From: an uncultured bacterium
GTDB lineage: Bacteria; Bacillota_A; Clostridia; Oscillospirales; Oscillospiraceae
Direction: 5' to 3'
Assembly (NCBI GenBank): GCA_945917385.1
Contig: CAMEHJ010000020.1
Location: forward strand, 1 to 10,874
Length of the DNA stretch: 10,874 bases
Every line of letters starts with the position of its first letter. The stretch's first letter is position 1. The position numbers and the translations under genes are program-made. Shown here in pieces: positions 1-5,705 of the stretch. The notes under the pieces are model-generated. The model was not told where the DNA came from. It saw only the letters and a program-made list of their open reading frames with translations, and did not search any database.

Positions 1-1
1 C

Positions 2-697
2 ATAGGTGGACGTGACGAAAACCAGGACTCACTCGGAAAAAAAGAGAGCAAAACGGGCGGAATCTATGTCGTGGCGGACGGGCTGGGCGGCCATGAAAAG
101 GGCGGTATTGCCTCCCGCTGCGCCGTTGAGATTCTGACGAATTTGTGGAACGAAAACGAGGCGCCGGACAGAGAGCGCCTTAAACAGCAGATAGGTCTTG
201 TAAACGAAGAGATACTTCGTATTCAAAAAGAGGAAAACTGCGTCACAAAGACGACCGTGGCGGTGCTCTCCGTCGTGGGAGACAGGGCGGTCTGGGCGAA
301 CACGGGCGACTCGCGCGTTTACTATATTCACGACGGCGGGCTTGCCGGTTTCACGGCGGACCACTCGGTAGCGTATATGAAGTACAAGACCGGGGAAATA
401 ACACGCGCGGAGATCGCGAAGGACGAGGACCAATCCTGCCTTCTGCGCGCGCTTGGAAACGCCTCGCGCTGGGAGCCGAATACCTACGGCACGGAAAACC
501 TCTGTCCGGGGGACGCGTTTTTGCTGTGCAGCGACGGCTTTTGGGAGTACGTTTCGGACGAGGAAATACTTGTGGATTATCTCAAGGCTGCGTCCGCGAA
601 GGAATGGGCAGGGCTGATGCTCCTGCGCGCCATTGACAGGGTAGAACCCGGAAACGACAACCTTTCGCTCATCACCGTGATGCTGAATGACGGGTAA
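2..697 (+). CDS. PP2C-family Ser/Thr protein phosphatase, 5'-truncated by window edge
   Basis: The frame is open from base 2, so the true start lies outside the window; 231 residues are visible. It is a metal-dependent PPM/PP2C phosphatase, which removes phosphate from Ser/Thr on cytoplasmic proteins. Visible motifs, numbered from the first visible codon: RDENQDS (4-10), the first metal-ligand motif VVADGLGGHEKGG (23-35) with D26-G27, GDSRVYY (102-108), LLCSDGFWEYV (174-184) with D178, and the final GNDNLSLI (217-224) with D219. All metal-site aspartates expected in this portion are present, so the enzyme should be active. No signal peptide or membrane segment is visible, but the extreme N-terminus is missing. 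In Firmicutes such phosphatases usually pair with a eukaryotic-type Ser/Thr kinase; one may lie upstream, which cannot be seen here. The gene ends at a strong hairpin terminator facing the convergent lipoprotein gene. Confidence 0.95.
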   Translation: MGGRDENQDSLGKKESKTGGIYVVADGLGGHEKGGIASRCAVEILTNLWNENEAPDRERLKQQIGLVNEEILRIQKEENCVTKTTVAVLSVVGDRAVWANTGDSRVYYIHDGGLAGFTADHSVAYMKYKTGEITRAEIAKDEDQSCLLRALGNASRWEPNTYGTENLCPGDAFLLCSDGFWEYVSDEEILVDYLKAASAKEWAGLMLLRAIDRVEPGNDNLSLITVMLNDG

Positions 698-719
698 AAA
701 ATCAACAGGGCTTTGCCAA

Positions 720-774
720 AAAAACAATACCTCATTCCATGGCTGAAACAAGCATGGAATGAGGTATTGTTTTT
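720..774. terminator. Bidirectional rho-independent terminator, 22-bp perfect stem
   Basis: Bases 720-741 pair perfectly with 753-774 around an 11-base loop. The stem is flanked by A-runs on the left and T-runs on the right, so it can terminate both the PP2C gene (ends 697) and the convergent lipoprotein gene (ends 778). The stem is unusually long and free of mismatches, but position and T-tracts make terminator the simplest reading. Confidence 0.85.
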
Positions 775-777
775 CTG

Positions 778-1935
778 TCACGCGGCGAATTTATCGAGGT
801 ATTCCTTGGCGAACACGGCGCGGTCGCCGGTAATCGACGCCTGCTCAAAAACATAGCAGAACTGGCGCGCGGCGGCGGAGCAGTCGTTTGCGGTTTTGAG
901 GTAGCTGAGAAGCGAGGGATACTCCACCTGCAGCTCTATCATCGTGTATTCGCACTGGGTGATGAGGTCGCCGACCGAGGTGCCGAGACCCTTGGCAAGG
1001 TCATAAAGCCCCGCCTTGCGCTCATATTGCCACTGGCACAAGCCGTAGGCGTTGCCGTATCCGTCGCCGGCGGCGGCCTGAATGAACGAGTCGCGGTTTA
1101 CGTCTCCGGTGTCCACAAGCTCGGTGTAGCGCATTGAGAAGGTGCAGTCCGCTGCCATGTCTCCGCTGACGCGCTGGGGCGTACACACGCTCTCCTGCTG
1201 CATATTGGCGAGCACCGCCGCCGCGCCGTAGGGATTGCCGAGCTTTTCAATGAAGAAGTTCCAGATAAGCCCCTCGTTCGTTTCCTCGTCCGTGAGCTTG
1301 GCGGTGTAATTGACCTGTGCTTTCTCGCCGGAGGGCTTTTCCCCGGAGTAGACGACAAAGCTTGTGGAAATAACGGTCTCGACGTTCGTGTTCTCGCCGG
1401 ACTCGGCGGTGACGGTGACCTGATAGTCGTATGTACCGGGAGTGAGCTTGGCGAAGGCGAGGTCGGCGTTGACGGTGCCGGCAAGGCTGAACTGCATTTC
1501 ATACGGGGTGTAGAGCGATTCCTGCACGATGTTCCCCGTCTCGTCCGCAATGGAGGCGTACACCTCGGTTATCACGCCGCTCTGCACGCTTATCCAGCCG
1601 TAAAGCATGGCGACGTTATACTGCGCCATGTCCTCCGGCAGAGTAACGTCCGTCACGGTAATCGCCGGCTCGCGCACCGTCTCTTCAACAGCAGGAGTGA
1701 CGATCGGCGCGGGGGTAGGGGTAGGCTCCGGCGACTGAGAGGGAGTGGGCGTCGGGGTCGGGGTCGGGGGCGGCGTGACCTTCGGAACATAGGTGGGCGG
1801 GGGAGTGGAGACGGCGACGGTCGGGGTGGGCAGCGGCGGCAAATCTATATCGGCAAGCTTTGACGAACAGCCGCTCAGGATCAGGGCGGCAGCGGCAAGC
1901 GTGAGTATTATGCGGGCGGGTCTTTTAACGGACAT
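778..1935 (-). CDS. Lipoprotein with Pro/Thr linker and phage-tail-lysozyme-like domain
   Basis: 385 aa, predicted secreted and lipid-anchored. The frame is open back to 2025, but the start at 1935 is chosen because GGAGGA sits 5 bases before it and it opens a clean lipoprotein signal: basic MSVKRPAR, a hydrophobic stretch (9-20) and lipobox LSGC with C23. Residues 34-81 form a PTPTP-rich linker, likely spanning the wall. About 90-198 looks like a beta-sandwich (Ig-like) module. Residues 222-384 resemble the phage tail lysozyme family, with LANMQQES (242-249; E248 is the probable general acid), YGLCQWQYERKAGL (297-310) and a VGDLITQCEY segment (321-330). The family cleaves peptidoglycan; here the domain sits on a cell-surface lipoprotein with no phage genes nearby, which suggests a cellular role in wall remodelling. 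The domain assignment comes from motif recall; the cellular role is inference. Confidence 0.8.
   Translation of the reverse strand: MSVKRPARIILTLAAAALILSGCSSKLADIDLPPLPTPTVAVSTPPPTYVPKVTPPPTPTPTPTPSQSPEPTPTPAPIVTPAVEETVREPAITVTDVTLPEDMAQYNVAMLYGWISVQSGVITEVYASIADETGNIVQESLYTPYEMQFSLAGTVNADLAFAKLTPGTYDYQVTVTAESGENTNVETVISTSFVVYSGEKPSGEKAQVNYTAKLTDEETNEGLIWNFFIEKLGNPYGAAAVLANMQQESVCTPQRVSGDMAADCTFSMRYTELVDTGDVNRDSFIQAAAGDGYGNAYGLCQWQYERKAGLYDLAKGLGTSVGDLITQCEYTMIELQVEYPSLLSYLKTANDCSAAARQFCYVFEQASITGDRAVFAKEYLDKFAA
1693..1836 (-). repeat. Low-complexity Pro/Thr-coding repeat (G-rich on the plus strand)
   Basis: This segment encodes residues 34-81 of the lipoprotein, dominated by Pro-Thr dipeptides. 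On the plus strand it appears as reiterated GGGGTC units, including four consecutive G-runs at 1747-1770. It is a typical flexible wall-spanning linker, prone to length variation by slippage. Confidence 0.8.
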
Positions 1936-1979
1936 TTTTATCCTCCAAATGTAAATCGGCGCAAAGCACGTTAAGTTAT

Positions 1980-2008
1980 ATTCTAACAAATTATGAGAAT
2001 TTATACAA
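1980..2008 (-). promoter_or_regulatory. Candidate sigma-A promoter for the lipoprotein gene
   Basis: Read on the minus strand there is a weak -35, TTGTAT (2003-2008), a 17-base spacer and a good -10, TAGAAT (1980-1985, 5 of 6 consensus). Transcription would begin near 1973, about 38 bases before the start codon at 1935. The weak -35 keeps confidence moderate. Confidence 0.45.
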
Positions 2009-2009
2009 T
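1981..2009 (+). promoter_or_regulatory. Candidate sigma-A promoter for the VWA gene, overlapping the opposite promoter
   Basis: On the plus strand there is a -35-like TTCTAA (1981-1986), 17 bases, and TACAAT (2004-2009, 5 of 6 consensus). It would give a leader of about 100 bases before the VWA start. Each -10 overlaps the -35 of the opposing promoter, so polymerase binding would be mutually exclusive. TATAAA at 2017-2022 is an alternative -10 but lacks a recognisable -35. Confidence 0.35.
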
Positions 2010-2040
2010 AGTAGGATATAAACAAAAAGAAAATAAAAAT

Positions 2041-2092
2041 GTCGCCGTGCAGGCGACCATCGCTTTCTCCACCTGAGGTATGCTTACATCAG
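2041..2092 (+). promoter_or_regulatory. Two-hairpin leader upstream of the VWA gene
   Basis: Hairpin 1 pairs GTCGCC (2041-2046) with GGCGAC (2052-2057) around a 5-base loop. Hairpin 2 spans 2073-2092, with CTGA and GTA pairing to TAC and TCAG around loop TGCT, interrupted by one G-A mismatch. A short A-run and the AAGGAGG ribosome binding site (2101-2107) follow directly. There is no T-run after hairpin 2, so it is not a simple terminator. It matches no riboswitch class I know. It may set mRNA stability or bind a protein. Confidence 0.4.
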
Positions 2093-2116
2093 AAAAAAAC
2101 AAGGAGGATTTCAAAA

Positions 2117-2752
2117 ATGACTGAACTCGTTTTTATTCTTGACCACAGCGGCTCCATGACAGGGCTGGAGAAGGATACCATCGGAGGCTTCAACTCCATG
2201 ATAGAAAGGCAGAAGAGAGAGCCGGGCGAGGCGTACGTCTCCACGGTGCTCTTTGACACCGAATGTAAGGTTATCCACGACCGCGTTCCTATCTCGCAGG
2301 TGCCGCCCATGACCGAGAGAGAATACTACACTCAGGGCTGCACCGCGCTGCTCGACGCGCTGGGCGGAGCCATCCACCACATCGGAAACGTACACAAATA
2401 CGCACGCCGTGAGGATGTGCCTGAAAAGACGCTGTTCGTGATCACGACCGACGGCATGGAAAACGCGAGCCGCCGCTACACCTACGACAAGGTGCGCCGG
2501 ATGATCGAACACGAGAAGCAGAAGTACGGCTGGGAGTTTTTGTTCCTCGGCGCGAACATCGACGCGGTACAGGAGGCGGCAAACTTCGGCATCACCGCCG
2601 ACCGCGCCGTGACCTACAAGTGCGACGAAGCGGGCACTGCGCTCAACTTCGAGACCATCGGCGACGCCGTGAGCTGTGTTCGCGAGGCAAGACCTCTCTC
2701 TGCCGACTGGAAAAGCCGCATTGACGAGGACGTTAAAAAGCGCGGAAGATAA
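2117..2752 (+). CDS. Stand-alone VWA-domain protein (TerY-like or CoxE-like vWA)
   Basis: 211 aa, cytoplasmic, with no signal peptide or membrane segment. The start at 2117 is preceded by AAGGAGG at 2101-2107; the in-frame ATG at 2039 lacks a ribosome binding site and would translate the leader hairpins. The whole protein is one von Willebrand factor A fold. The metal-ion-dependent adhesion site (MIDAS) is complete: DHSGS (D9, S11, S13), T76 in GCTALLDALGG (74-84), and D112 in TTDGMENAS (110-118). A Mg2+-bound MIDAS normally grips an acidic residue of a protein partner, so this is probably a scaffold or signalling adaptor, not an enzyme. vWA proteins of this size occur with PP2C phosphatases and Ser/Thr kinases in TerY-P triads; here a PP2C gene lies two genes away, separated by the lipoprotein. 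The partner and the role are unknown. Confidence 0.85.
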   Translation: MTELVFILDHSGSMTGLEKDTIGGFNSMIERQKREPGEAYVSTVLFDTECKVIHDRVPISQVPPMTEREYYTQGCTALLDALGGAIHHIGNVHKYARREDVPEKTLFVITTDGMENASRRYTYDKVRRMIEHEKQKYGWEFLFLGANIDAVQEAANFGITADRAVTYKCDEAGTALNFETIGDAVSCVREARPLSADWKSRIDEDVKKRGR

Positions 2753-2763
2753 AAATAATGAAT

Positions 2764-2799
2764 AAGCTCCCGGCACTTTTGCGGAAGTGCCGGGAGCTT
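2764..2799. terminator. Bidirectional terminator between VWA gene and U32-like gene
   Basis: A perfect 15-bp stem (2764-2778 with 2785-2799) encloses a 6-base loop. It lies between the VWA stop (2752) and the convergent operon end (2806). The T-tract is short, but convergent placement and stem strength favour a terminator. Confidence 0.8.
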
Positions 2800-2805
2800 T
2801 GATAC

Positions 2806-3714
2806 TTAAAACAAATCAAGCATACTGTCGAGGTAGACGGCTTCGCGGACGTGGATTTGGTATTCGGGCTTTACCATGTAGTACAGCAGCATTTCCAGAA
2901 CCACGGCGCTGCCGAGACCGCGCCCCTCAATTTTGAAATTGGAAAAGCCCATGGGCAGATATACCCTCTGTATATCGTCAATGCCGATGAAGGCGGGGCT
3001 TGACATCGCAGAGGAGAAGCGGTAGCCCTCTTTGCCGCCGGGGGCAGAGCAGACATGGTCGGGGCAAGGCTCGCCCAAATTCTTGCGGCTGACGTTTTCA
3101 TAGCACAGCTTCCTGTCCGTACAGCCAATGAAGCAGCACTCGTTGCACAGAAACTCAAGCTTGCCCTTGTGCTCCGGCGAAAGCGTACTCAGCCTGTCAA
3201 AGGCTTTATTCAGGCGAAAGTCCGGCACGACGAAGCGAAATTCTTCCCGTTCAAGTTCTGTCTTGAGCAAAGCAAAGTCCGTGAGCACCTTCGTGGTTGA
3301 CGAGACAAAATAGAAATCGGGATATTCTTTTCTCAGATAGTCGAGCAGCAGGTCCGAGTGGACGATGACGCCGTTTCGCGGCTCAGCCTCAGAGTGAAAG
3401 AGTGCGCACAGCCGGTTACAATTTCTGTCCGAAAGGTGCCGGGTGCGCAAAAGGGAATTACTGAAGGTCAGTCGCGCGGAGATACCGTATTCGCGCATGA
3501 GCGTGAGCACCTTTTCGGGTTCGTTCTCTCCGAAGCCGACGCGCCCGCCGCCCCATATGCAGTCGCACGGGGCGCCGTAGACGGAGCCGATATCGCAGAA
3601 ATCATAAAAATACTCGCGGTGCTGTCGAAACAGCGGGAGGAAGAGCCGGTACAGCTCATAAAACTCAAACAGTCCCGGGAGATGGTAGTATGCGATGCCG
3701 TTTTGCTTTTCCAT
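2806..3714 (-). CDS. U32-peptidase-like TIM-barrel protein with cysteine cluster
   Basis: 302 aa from the ATG at 3714, which follows the upstream stop codon by 4 bases; ATG at 3735 is an alternative, and neither has a strong ribosome binding site, suggesting translational coupling. Features: an N-terminal YELYRLFLPLFRQHREYFYD helix (19-38), YGAPCDCIWGGGRVGFGE (46-63), strand-like blocks GVIVHS and FYFVSSTTKVLTD, and a dense cysteine region with C190, C193, C194, C198, C204, C217 and C222. Near the end, IDDIQRVYLPMGFSNFKIEGR (245-265) resembles the U32 peptidase/UbiU-TrhP style 'GFxxFKIEGR' motif. Those families carry Fe-S clusters and act in tRNA or quinone hydroxylation. A cofactor bound by the cysteines is plausible, but the activity is not known. 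It is last in the HD/membrane/U32-like operon. Confidence 0.6.
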   Translation of the reverse strand: MEKQNGIAYYHLPGLFEFYELYRLFLPLFRQHREYFYDFCDIGSVYGAPCDCIWGGGRVGFGENEPEKVLTLMREYGISARLTFSNSLLRTRHLSDRNCNRLCALFHSEAEPRNGVIVHSDLLLDYLRKEYPDFYFVSSTTKVLTDFALLKTELEREEFRFVVPDFRLNKAFDRLSTLSPEHKGKLEFLCNECCFIGCTDRKLCYENVSRKNLGEPCPDHVCSAPGGKEGYRFSSAMSSPAFIGIDDIQRVYLPMGFSNFKIEGRGLGSAVVLEMLLYYMVKPEYQIHVREAVYLDSMLDLF

Positions 3715-3718
3715 ATTT

Positions 3719-4222
3719 TTATTTATACAGCACATGGACGAGCGCGGCGCAGACAAGGCAGGGCGCAAGCCCCAGAACCGAGCCTATGAGCGAATGGACG
3801 AAGTGATATTTCTTCTGGCGGTATGCGCTGTCCATATGCTCCGTCCCCGGCAGGCGTACCTTCTTTATGTTTGCAAACAAAACCCAGTCGAGAAAAAAGC
3901 AGTCATACCAGTTGACAAAAAACCACATCCCGTAGCTCAGCCAAAACGCTGTCCTGAAATCGCGTGCACCGGCGGCGCAGACGAGCAAAGTCAGCAGCAC
4001 GAGCGCGAGCAAAAGCGCGAAAAGCTTCTTTATCACGGCGGGCGCGCTCAGCGGCGCGGCGGGGATCCGCTCGTGAGTCTCGAAGTATTTTTCCTGAATA
4101 TCCTTCGGGTAGTCGTGTATCCACCAGACGGGATTTTTGCACAGAGGAATTATTATCGCGCAGGTGAAAACAAGCGTTACTGCGAGACACTCTATGATAT
4201 AAACGGTCAGATTGATGTTCAT
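3719..4222 (-). CDS. Conserved-looking four-helix membrane protein of unknown function
   Basis: 167 aa, starting at 4222 with AAGGAG (4231-4236) 8 bases upstream. Four hydrophobic segments are visible: about 6-27, 65-86, 92-114 and 143-165. Between the first two is a charged loop containing WWIHDYPKDIQEKYFETHERIP. The segment FFVNWYDCFFLDWVLF (100-115) is followed by KKVRLPGTEHMD (119-130), a NWYD...LPGTE pattern that I believe recurs in small clostridial membrane proteins without assigned function. No enzyme motif is recognised. The gene sits 32 bases after the HD gene and 4 bases before the U32-like gene, so the three are almost certainly cotranscribed. It could be an anchor or partner for either neighbour, but the sequence does not show which. 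Confidence 0.75.
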   Translation of the reverse strand: MNINLTVYIIECLAVTLVFTCAIIIPLCKNPVWWIHDYPKDIQEKYFETHERIPAAPLSAPAVIKKLFALLLALVLLTLLVCAAGARDFRTAFWLSYGMWFFVNWYDCFFLDWVLFANIKKVRLPGTEHMDSAYRQKKYHFVHSLIGSVLGLAPCLVCAALVHVLYK

Positions 4223-4254
4223 TCTATTCGCTCCTTATTCCTGTGAACGAAGCG

Positions 4255-4830
4255 TCAAGCGTTCCGACGCCCCGCCGCGTCAATTTTCGCCAGTGTGTCC
4301 TTGCGTATTTCCTCTCTCAGCGCACGCAGATACTCCGAAAACGCCACCTTATCGTCGGCGTAGGTCAGGTTCAGCTCGTACTCCAGAGGGAGCCATGTGG
4401 AGATATCGGAGATGTTATGCTGGATGACCGCCTCAAGACCGTCAACGGCCTTGTAGATTTTTGCCTCAAGCGTCTCGCGCTTTTCCATCTCGTCATACAG
4501 AGACAGCATCTCCTTCGCAATGTCGCCGGGGAGGGAGGCGACCCAGCCGTACAGCAGCCTCTTTTCCTCCTGCTCGTTTGAAGCGGTCTTTTCAAAGGCG
4601 GGGACGTCTCCGGTGAATGCCTCTCCAAGGTCGTGGATAAGGCACATTTTAAGCACCCTGTCCATGTCCGCCTCCGGAAATTCATCCTTCATCCAAAACG
4701 CCGCCAGCGTCATCATCCAGCAATGCTCGGCAACGCTTTCGCGTCTGCCGTTTTTTGTATAGCAGTGGCGCATCGTGTCCTTCAATCTCTCCGCCACGGT
4801 CAAAGCGTCAATAAGCGCTCTCGCATCCAT
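4255..4830 (-). CDS. HD-domain phosphohydrolase, YfbR/HDDC2-like 5'-deoxynucleotidase
   Basis: 191 aa. The start is set at 4830 because AAAGGAGG lies at 4841-4848 and a sigma-A promoter at 4867-4895 puts transcription start near 4860, so the longer frame from 4860 cannot be properly translated. The HD metal site is complete: H36 (SVAEHCW), H66-D67 (CLIHDLGEAFTGD), E70, D75 and the distal D130 (KAVDGLEA). This arrangement matches YfbR and human HDDC2, which hydrolyse deoxyribonucleoside 5'-monophosphates to nucleosides and phosphate; the length also fits. It probably acts in the cytoplasm on nucleotide pools. It leads an operon with a membrane protein and a cysteine-rich U32-like protein, an odd pairing that may point to a more specific substrate. 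The family is secure; the substrate is inference. Confidence 0.88.
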   Translation of the reverse strand: MDARALIDALTVAERLKDTMRHCYTKNGRRESVAEHCWMMTLAAFWMKDEFPEADMDRVLKMCLIHDLGEAFTGDVPAFEKTASNEQEEKRLLYGWVASLPGDIAKEMLSLYDEMEKRETLEAKIYKAVDGLEAVIQHNISDISTWLPLEYELNLTYADDKVAFSEYLRALREEIRKDTLAKIDAAGRRNA

Positions 4831-4866
4831 GAAATAAAGCCCTCCTTTACAACAATTCACAGACCT

Positions 4867-4895
4867 ATTATAGCCGAGCGCCGCCGGTTAATCAA
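4867..4895 (-). promoter_or_regulatory. Sigma-A promoter of the HD/membrane/U32-like operon
   Basis: On the minus strand there is TTGATT (4890-4895, 4 of 6), a 17-base spacer and a perfect TATAAT (4867-4872). Transcription would begin near 4860, leaving a leader of about 30 bases with the ribosome binding site. Confidence 0.7.
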
Positions 4896-4924
4896 GACAG
4901 GATGAAAATGCTGCCTGTGCCCGA

Positions 4925-4954
4925 TTGACAATTTGTGGTAAGATGCAGGAGAAT
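4925..4954 (+). promoter_or_regulatory. Candidate promoter of the GerMN lipoprotein gene
   Basis: A perfect -35, TTGACA (4925-4930), is followed after 18 bases by GAGAAT (4949-4954, 4 of 6). The -10 is mediocre. If the gene is sporulation-controlled, another sigma factor could be used instead; I see no clear sporulation-sigma match. Confidence 0.4.
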
Positions 4955-4961
4955 CGGAACC

Positions 4962-4973
4962 TTTCCCGGGAAA
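4962..4973. repeat. Perfect 12-base palindrome in the GerMN leader
   Basis: TTTCCCGGGAAA reads the same on both strands and sits about 8 bases after the candidate -10, so it would overlap the transcription start. It is a possible operator. With no loop it would not form a good hairpin. Confidence 0.35.
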
Positions 4974-5011
4974 ACACGTCCTGAAAGCAGAAAGAATAAG
5001 GAGTTGTTTCT

Positions 5012-5593
5012 ATGAAAAAGACAATACTGTGCACGGTGCTTGTTCTGACGCTCGCGCTTACTGCCTGCGGCAAGGCGCCGAGTGCCGAGGTCACCGCCGC
5101 GCCGAGCGCCGAGGCTTCTGCGGCTCCGACGGAGACAAAGCCCGCGGAGAGCGCGCCCGCCGCGCCGAGCGAGATCCCCACGGTCGGGGAGGAGCCTGCC
5201 GAGACGGAAGACCCGGGGGCAATAATCAATGTGTACGTCAGCGACGATACGGCGGAACACTTTGTCATTTTGCAGGAGAGCGCCGACGTGGTGGATGAAA
5301 ACACGGTGTTCGATGCGCTGAAGGCCGCGGGGACTATCCCGCAGGAGGCGACGCTGCTCTCGTTTTCCAATGACGGCGGCGCAATCACCCTCGACGTGAG
5401 CGCAGAGTTTGCAAGCGTTGTGGGAACGATGGGCACGAGCGGGGAGTATATGCTGCTCGGCAGCGTCGTAAATACCTATCTGACGGCCTTCGACGCGCAG
5501 ACCGTGACGCTCCTGTCAAACGGCAATCCGCTTGAAACCGGACACAACGTGTATTTCGAGCCGATGGGCTTCTTTGAGGACAACGCGGCATAA
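5012..5593 (+). CDS. GerMN-domain lipoprotein
   Basis: 193 aa, starting at 5012 with AAGGAG (4998-5003) 8 bases upstream. The N-terminus is a lipoprotein signal: MKK, a hydrophobic core (5-16) and lipobox LTAC with C19. Residues 20-70 are a low-complexity Ala/Pro/Glu/Ser linker. Residues about 72-185 resemble the GerMN (sporulation/spore germination) domain: a strand INVYVSDD (72-79), then an [15 protein letters not shown] helix (97-111), a strand ITLDVSAEF, the segment [22 protein letters not shown], and a closing [13 protein letters not shown]. Proteins with this domain act in spore envelope or germination; single-domain lipoproteins like this also occur as general surface proteins. It stands alone between the HD operon promoter and its own terminator. 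Domain identity is moderately secure; a role in sporulation is inference. Confidence 0.75.
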   Translation: MKKTILCTVLVLTLALTACGKAPSAEVTAAPSAEASAAPTETKPAESAPAAPSEIPTVGEEPAETEDPGAIINVYVSDDTAEHFVILQESADVVDENTVFDALKAAGTIPQEATLLSFSNDGGAITLDVSAEFASVVGTMGTSGEYMLLGSVVNTYLTAFDAQTVTLLSNGNPLETGHNVYFEPMGFFEDNAA

Positions 5594-5595
5594 GC

Positions 5596-5633
5596 AAAAA
5601 TACCCTGACGGATATCTCCGTCGGGGTATTTTT
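5596..5633 (+). terminator. Rho-independent terminator after the GerMN gene
   Basis: Bases 5596-5612 pair with 5617-5633 in a 17-bp stem with one T-G wobble and a 4-base loop, ending in a T-run. It begins 2 bases after the stop codon at 5593 and separates the gene from the macro-domain gene's own promoter. Confidence 0.9.
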
Positions 5634-5645
5634 CTGTGCACACGC

Positions 5646-5674
5646 TTGAAAGAAACGCGGCATTTTTGTATAAT
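5646..5674 (+). promoter_or_regulatory. Strong sigma-A promoter of the macro-domain gene
   Basis: TTGAAA (5646-5651, 5 of 6), exactly 17 bases, then a perfect TATAAT (5669-5674). Transcription would begin near 5681, about 25 bases before the GTG start. It shows that the macro gene is its own unit. Confidence 0.8.
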
Positions 5675-5691
5675 CTATTCAGGAAAAATTT

Positions 5692-5699
5692 GGGGAGGG
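5692..5699 (+). promoter_or_regulatory. Ribosome binding site that decides the macro-gene start
   Basis: GGGGAGGG runs to 5699. It is too close to the ATG at 5700 (zero spacing) but correctly spaced, about 7 bases, for the GTG at 5706. That start also yields the usual macro-domain opening, [10 protein letters not shown], right after the initiator. Confidence 0.7.
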
Positions 5700-5705
5700 A
5701 TGGCT

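Noticed and set aside
720..774. Long perfect inverted repeat as a transposon end or MITE
   Set aside because: It is a single compact hairpin with T-tracts between two convergent stop codons; no target duplication is seen, so terminator is sufficient.
29..781. Open frame on the minus strand opposite the PP2C gene
   Set aside because: It runs through the terminator hairpin and has no family features; the PP2C motifs on the other strand are unmistakable.
778..1935. Prophage remnant suggested by the phage-type lysozyme domain
   Set aside because: No integrase, capsid, tail, portal or attachment repeats are seen; the protein has a bacterial lipoprotein signal and its neighbours are chromosomal.
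1936..2025. N-terminal extension of the lipoprotein to 2025
   Set aside because: It would precede the signal peptide, run across the predicted promoter, and lacks a ribosome binding site; GGAGGA supports 1935.
2041..2092. Known riboswitch in the VWA leader
   Set aside because: I compared it mentally with the fluoride, guanidine, ZTP, preQ1, TPP and cyclic-di-GMP classes and found no matching core motif.
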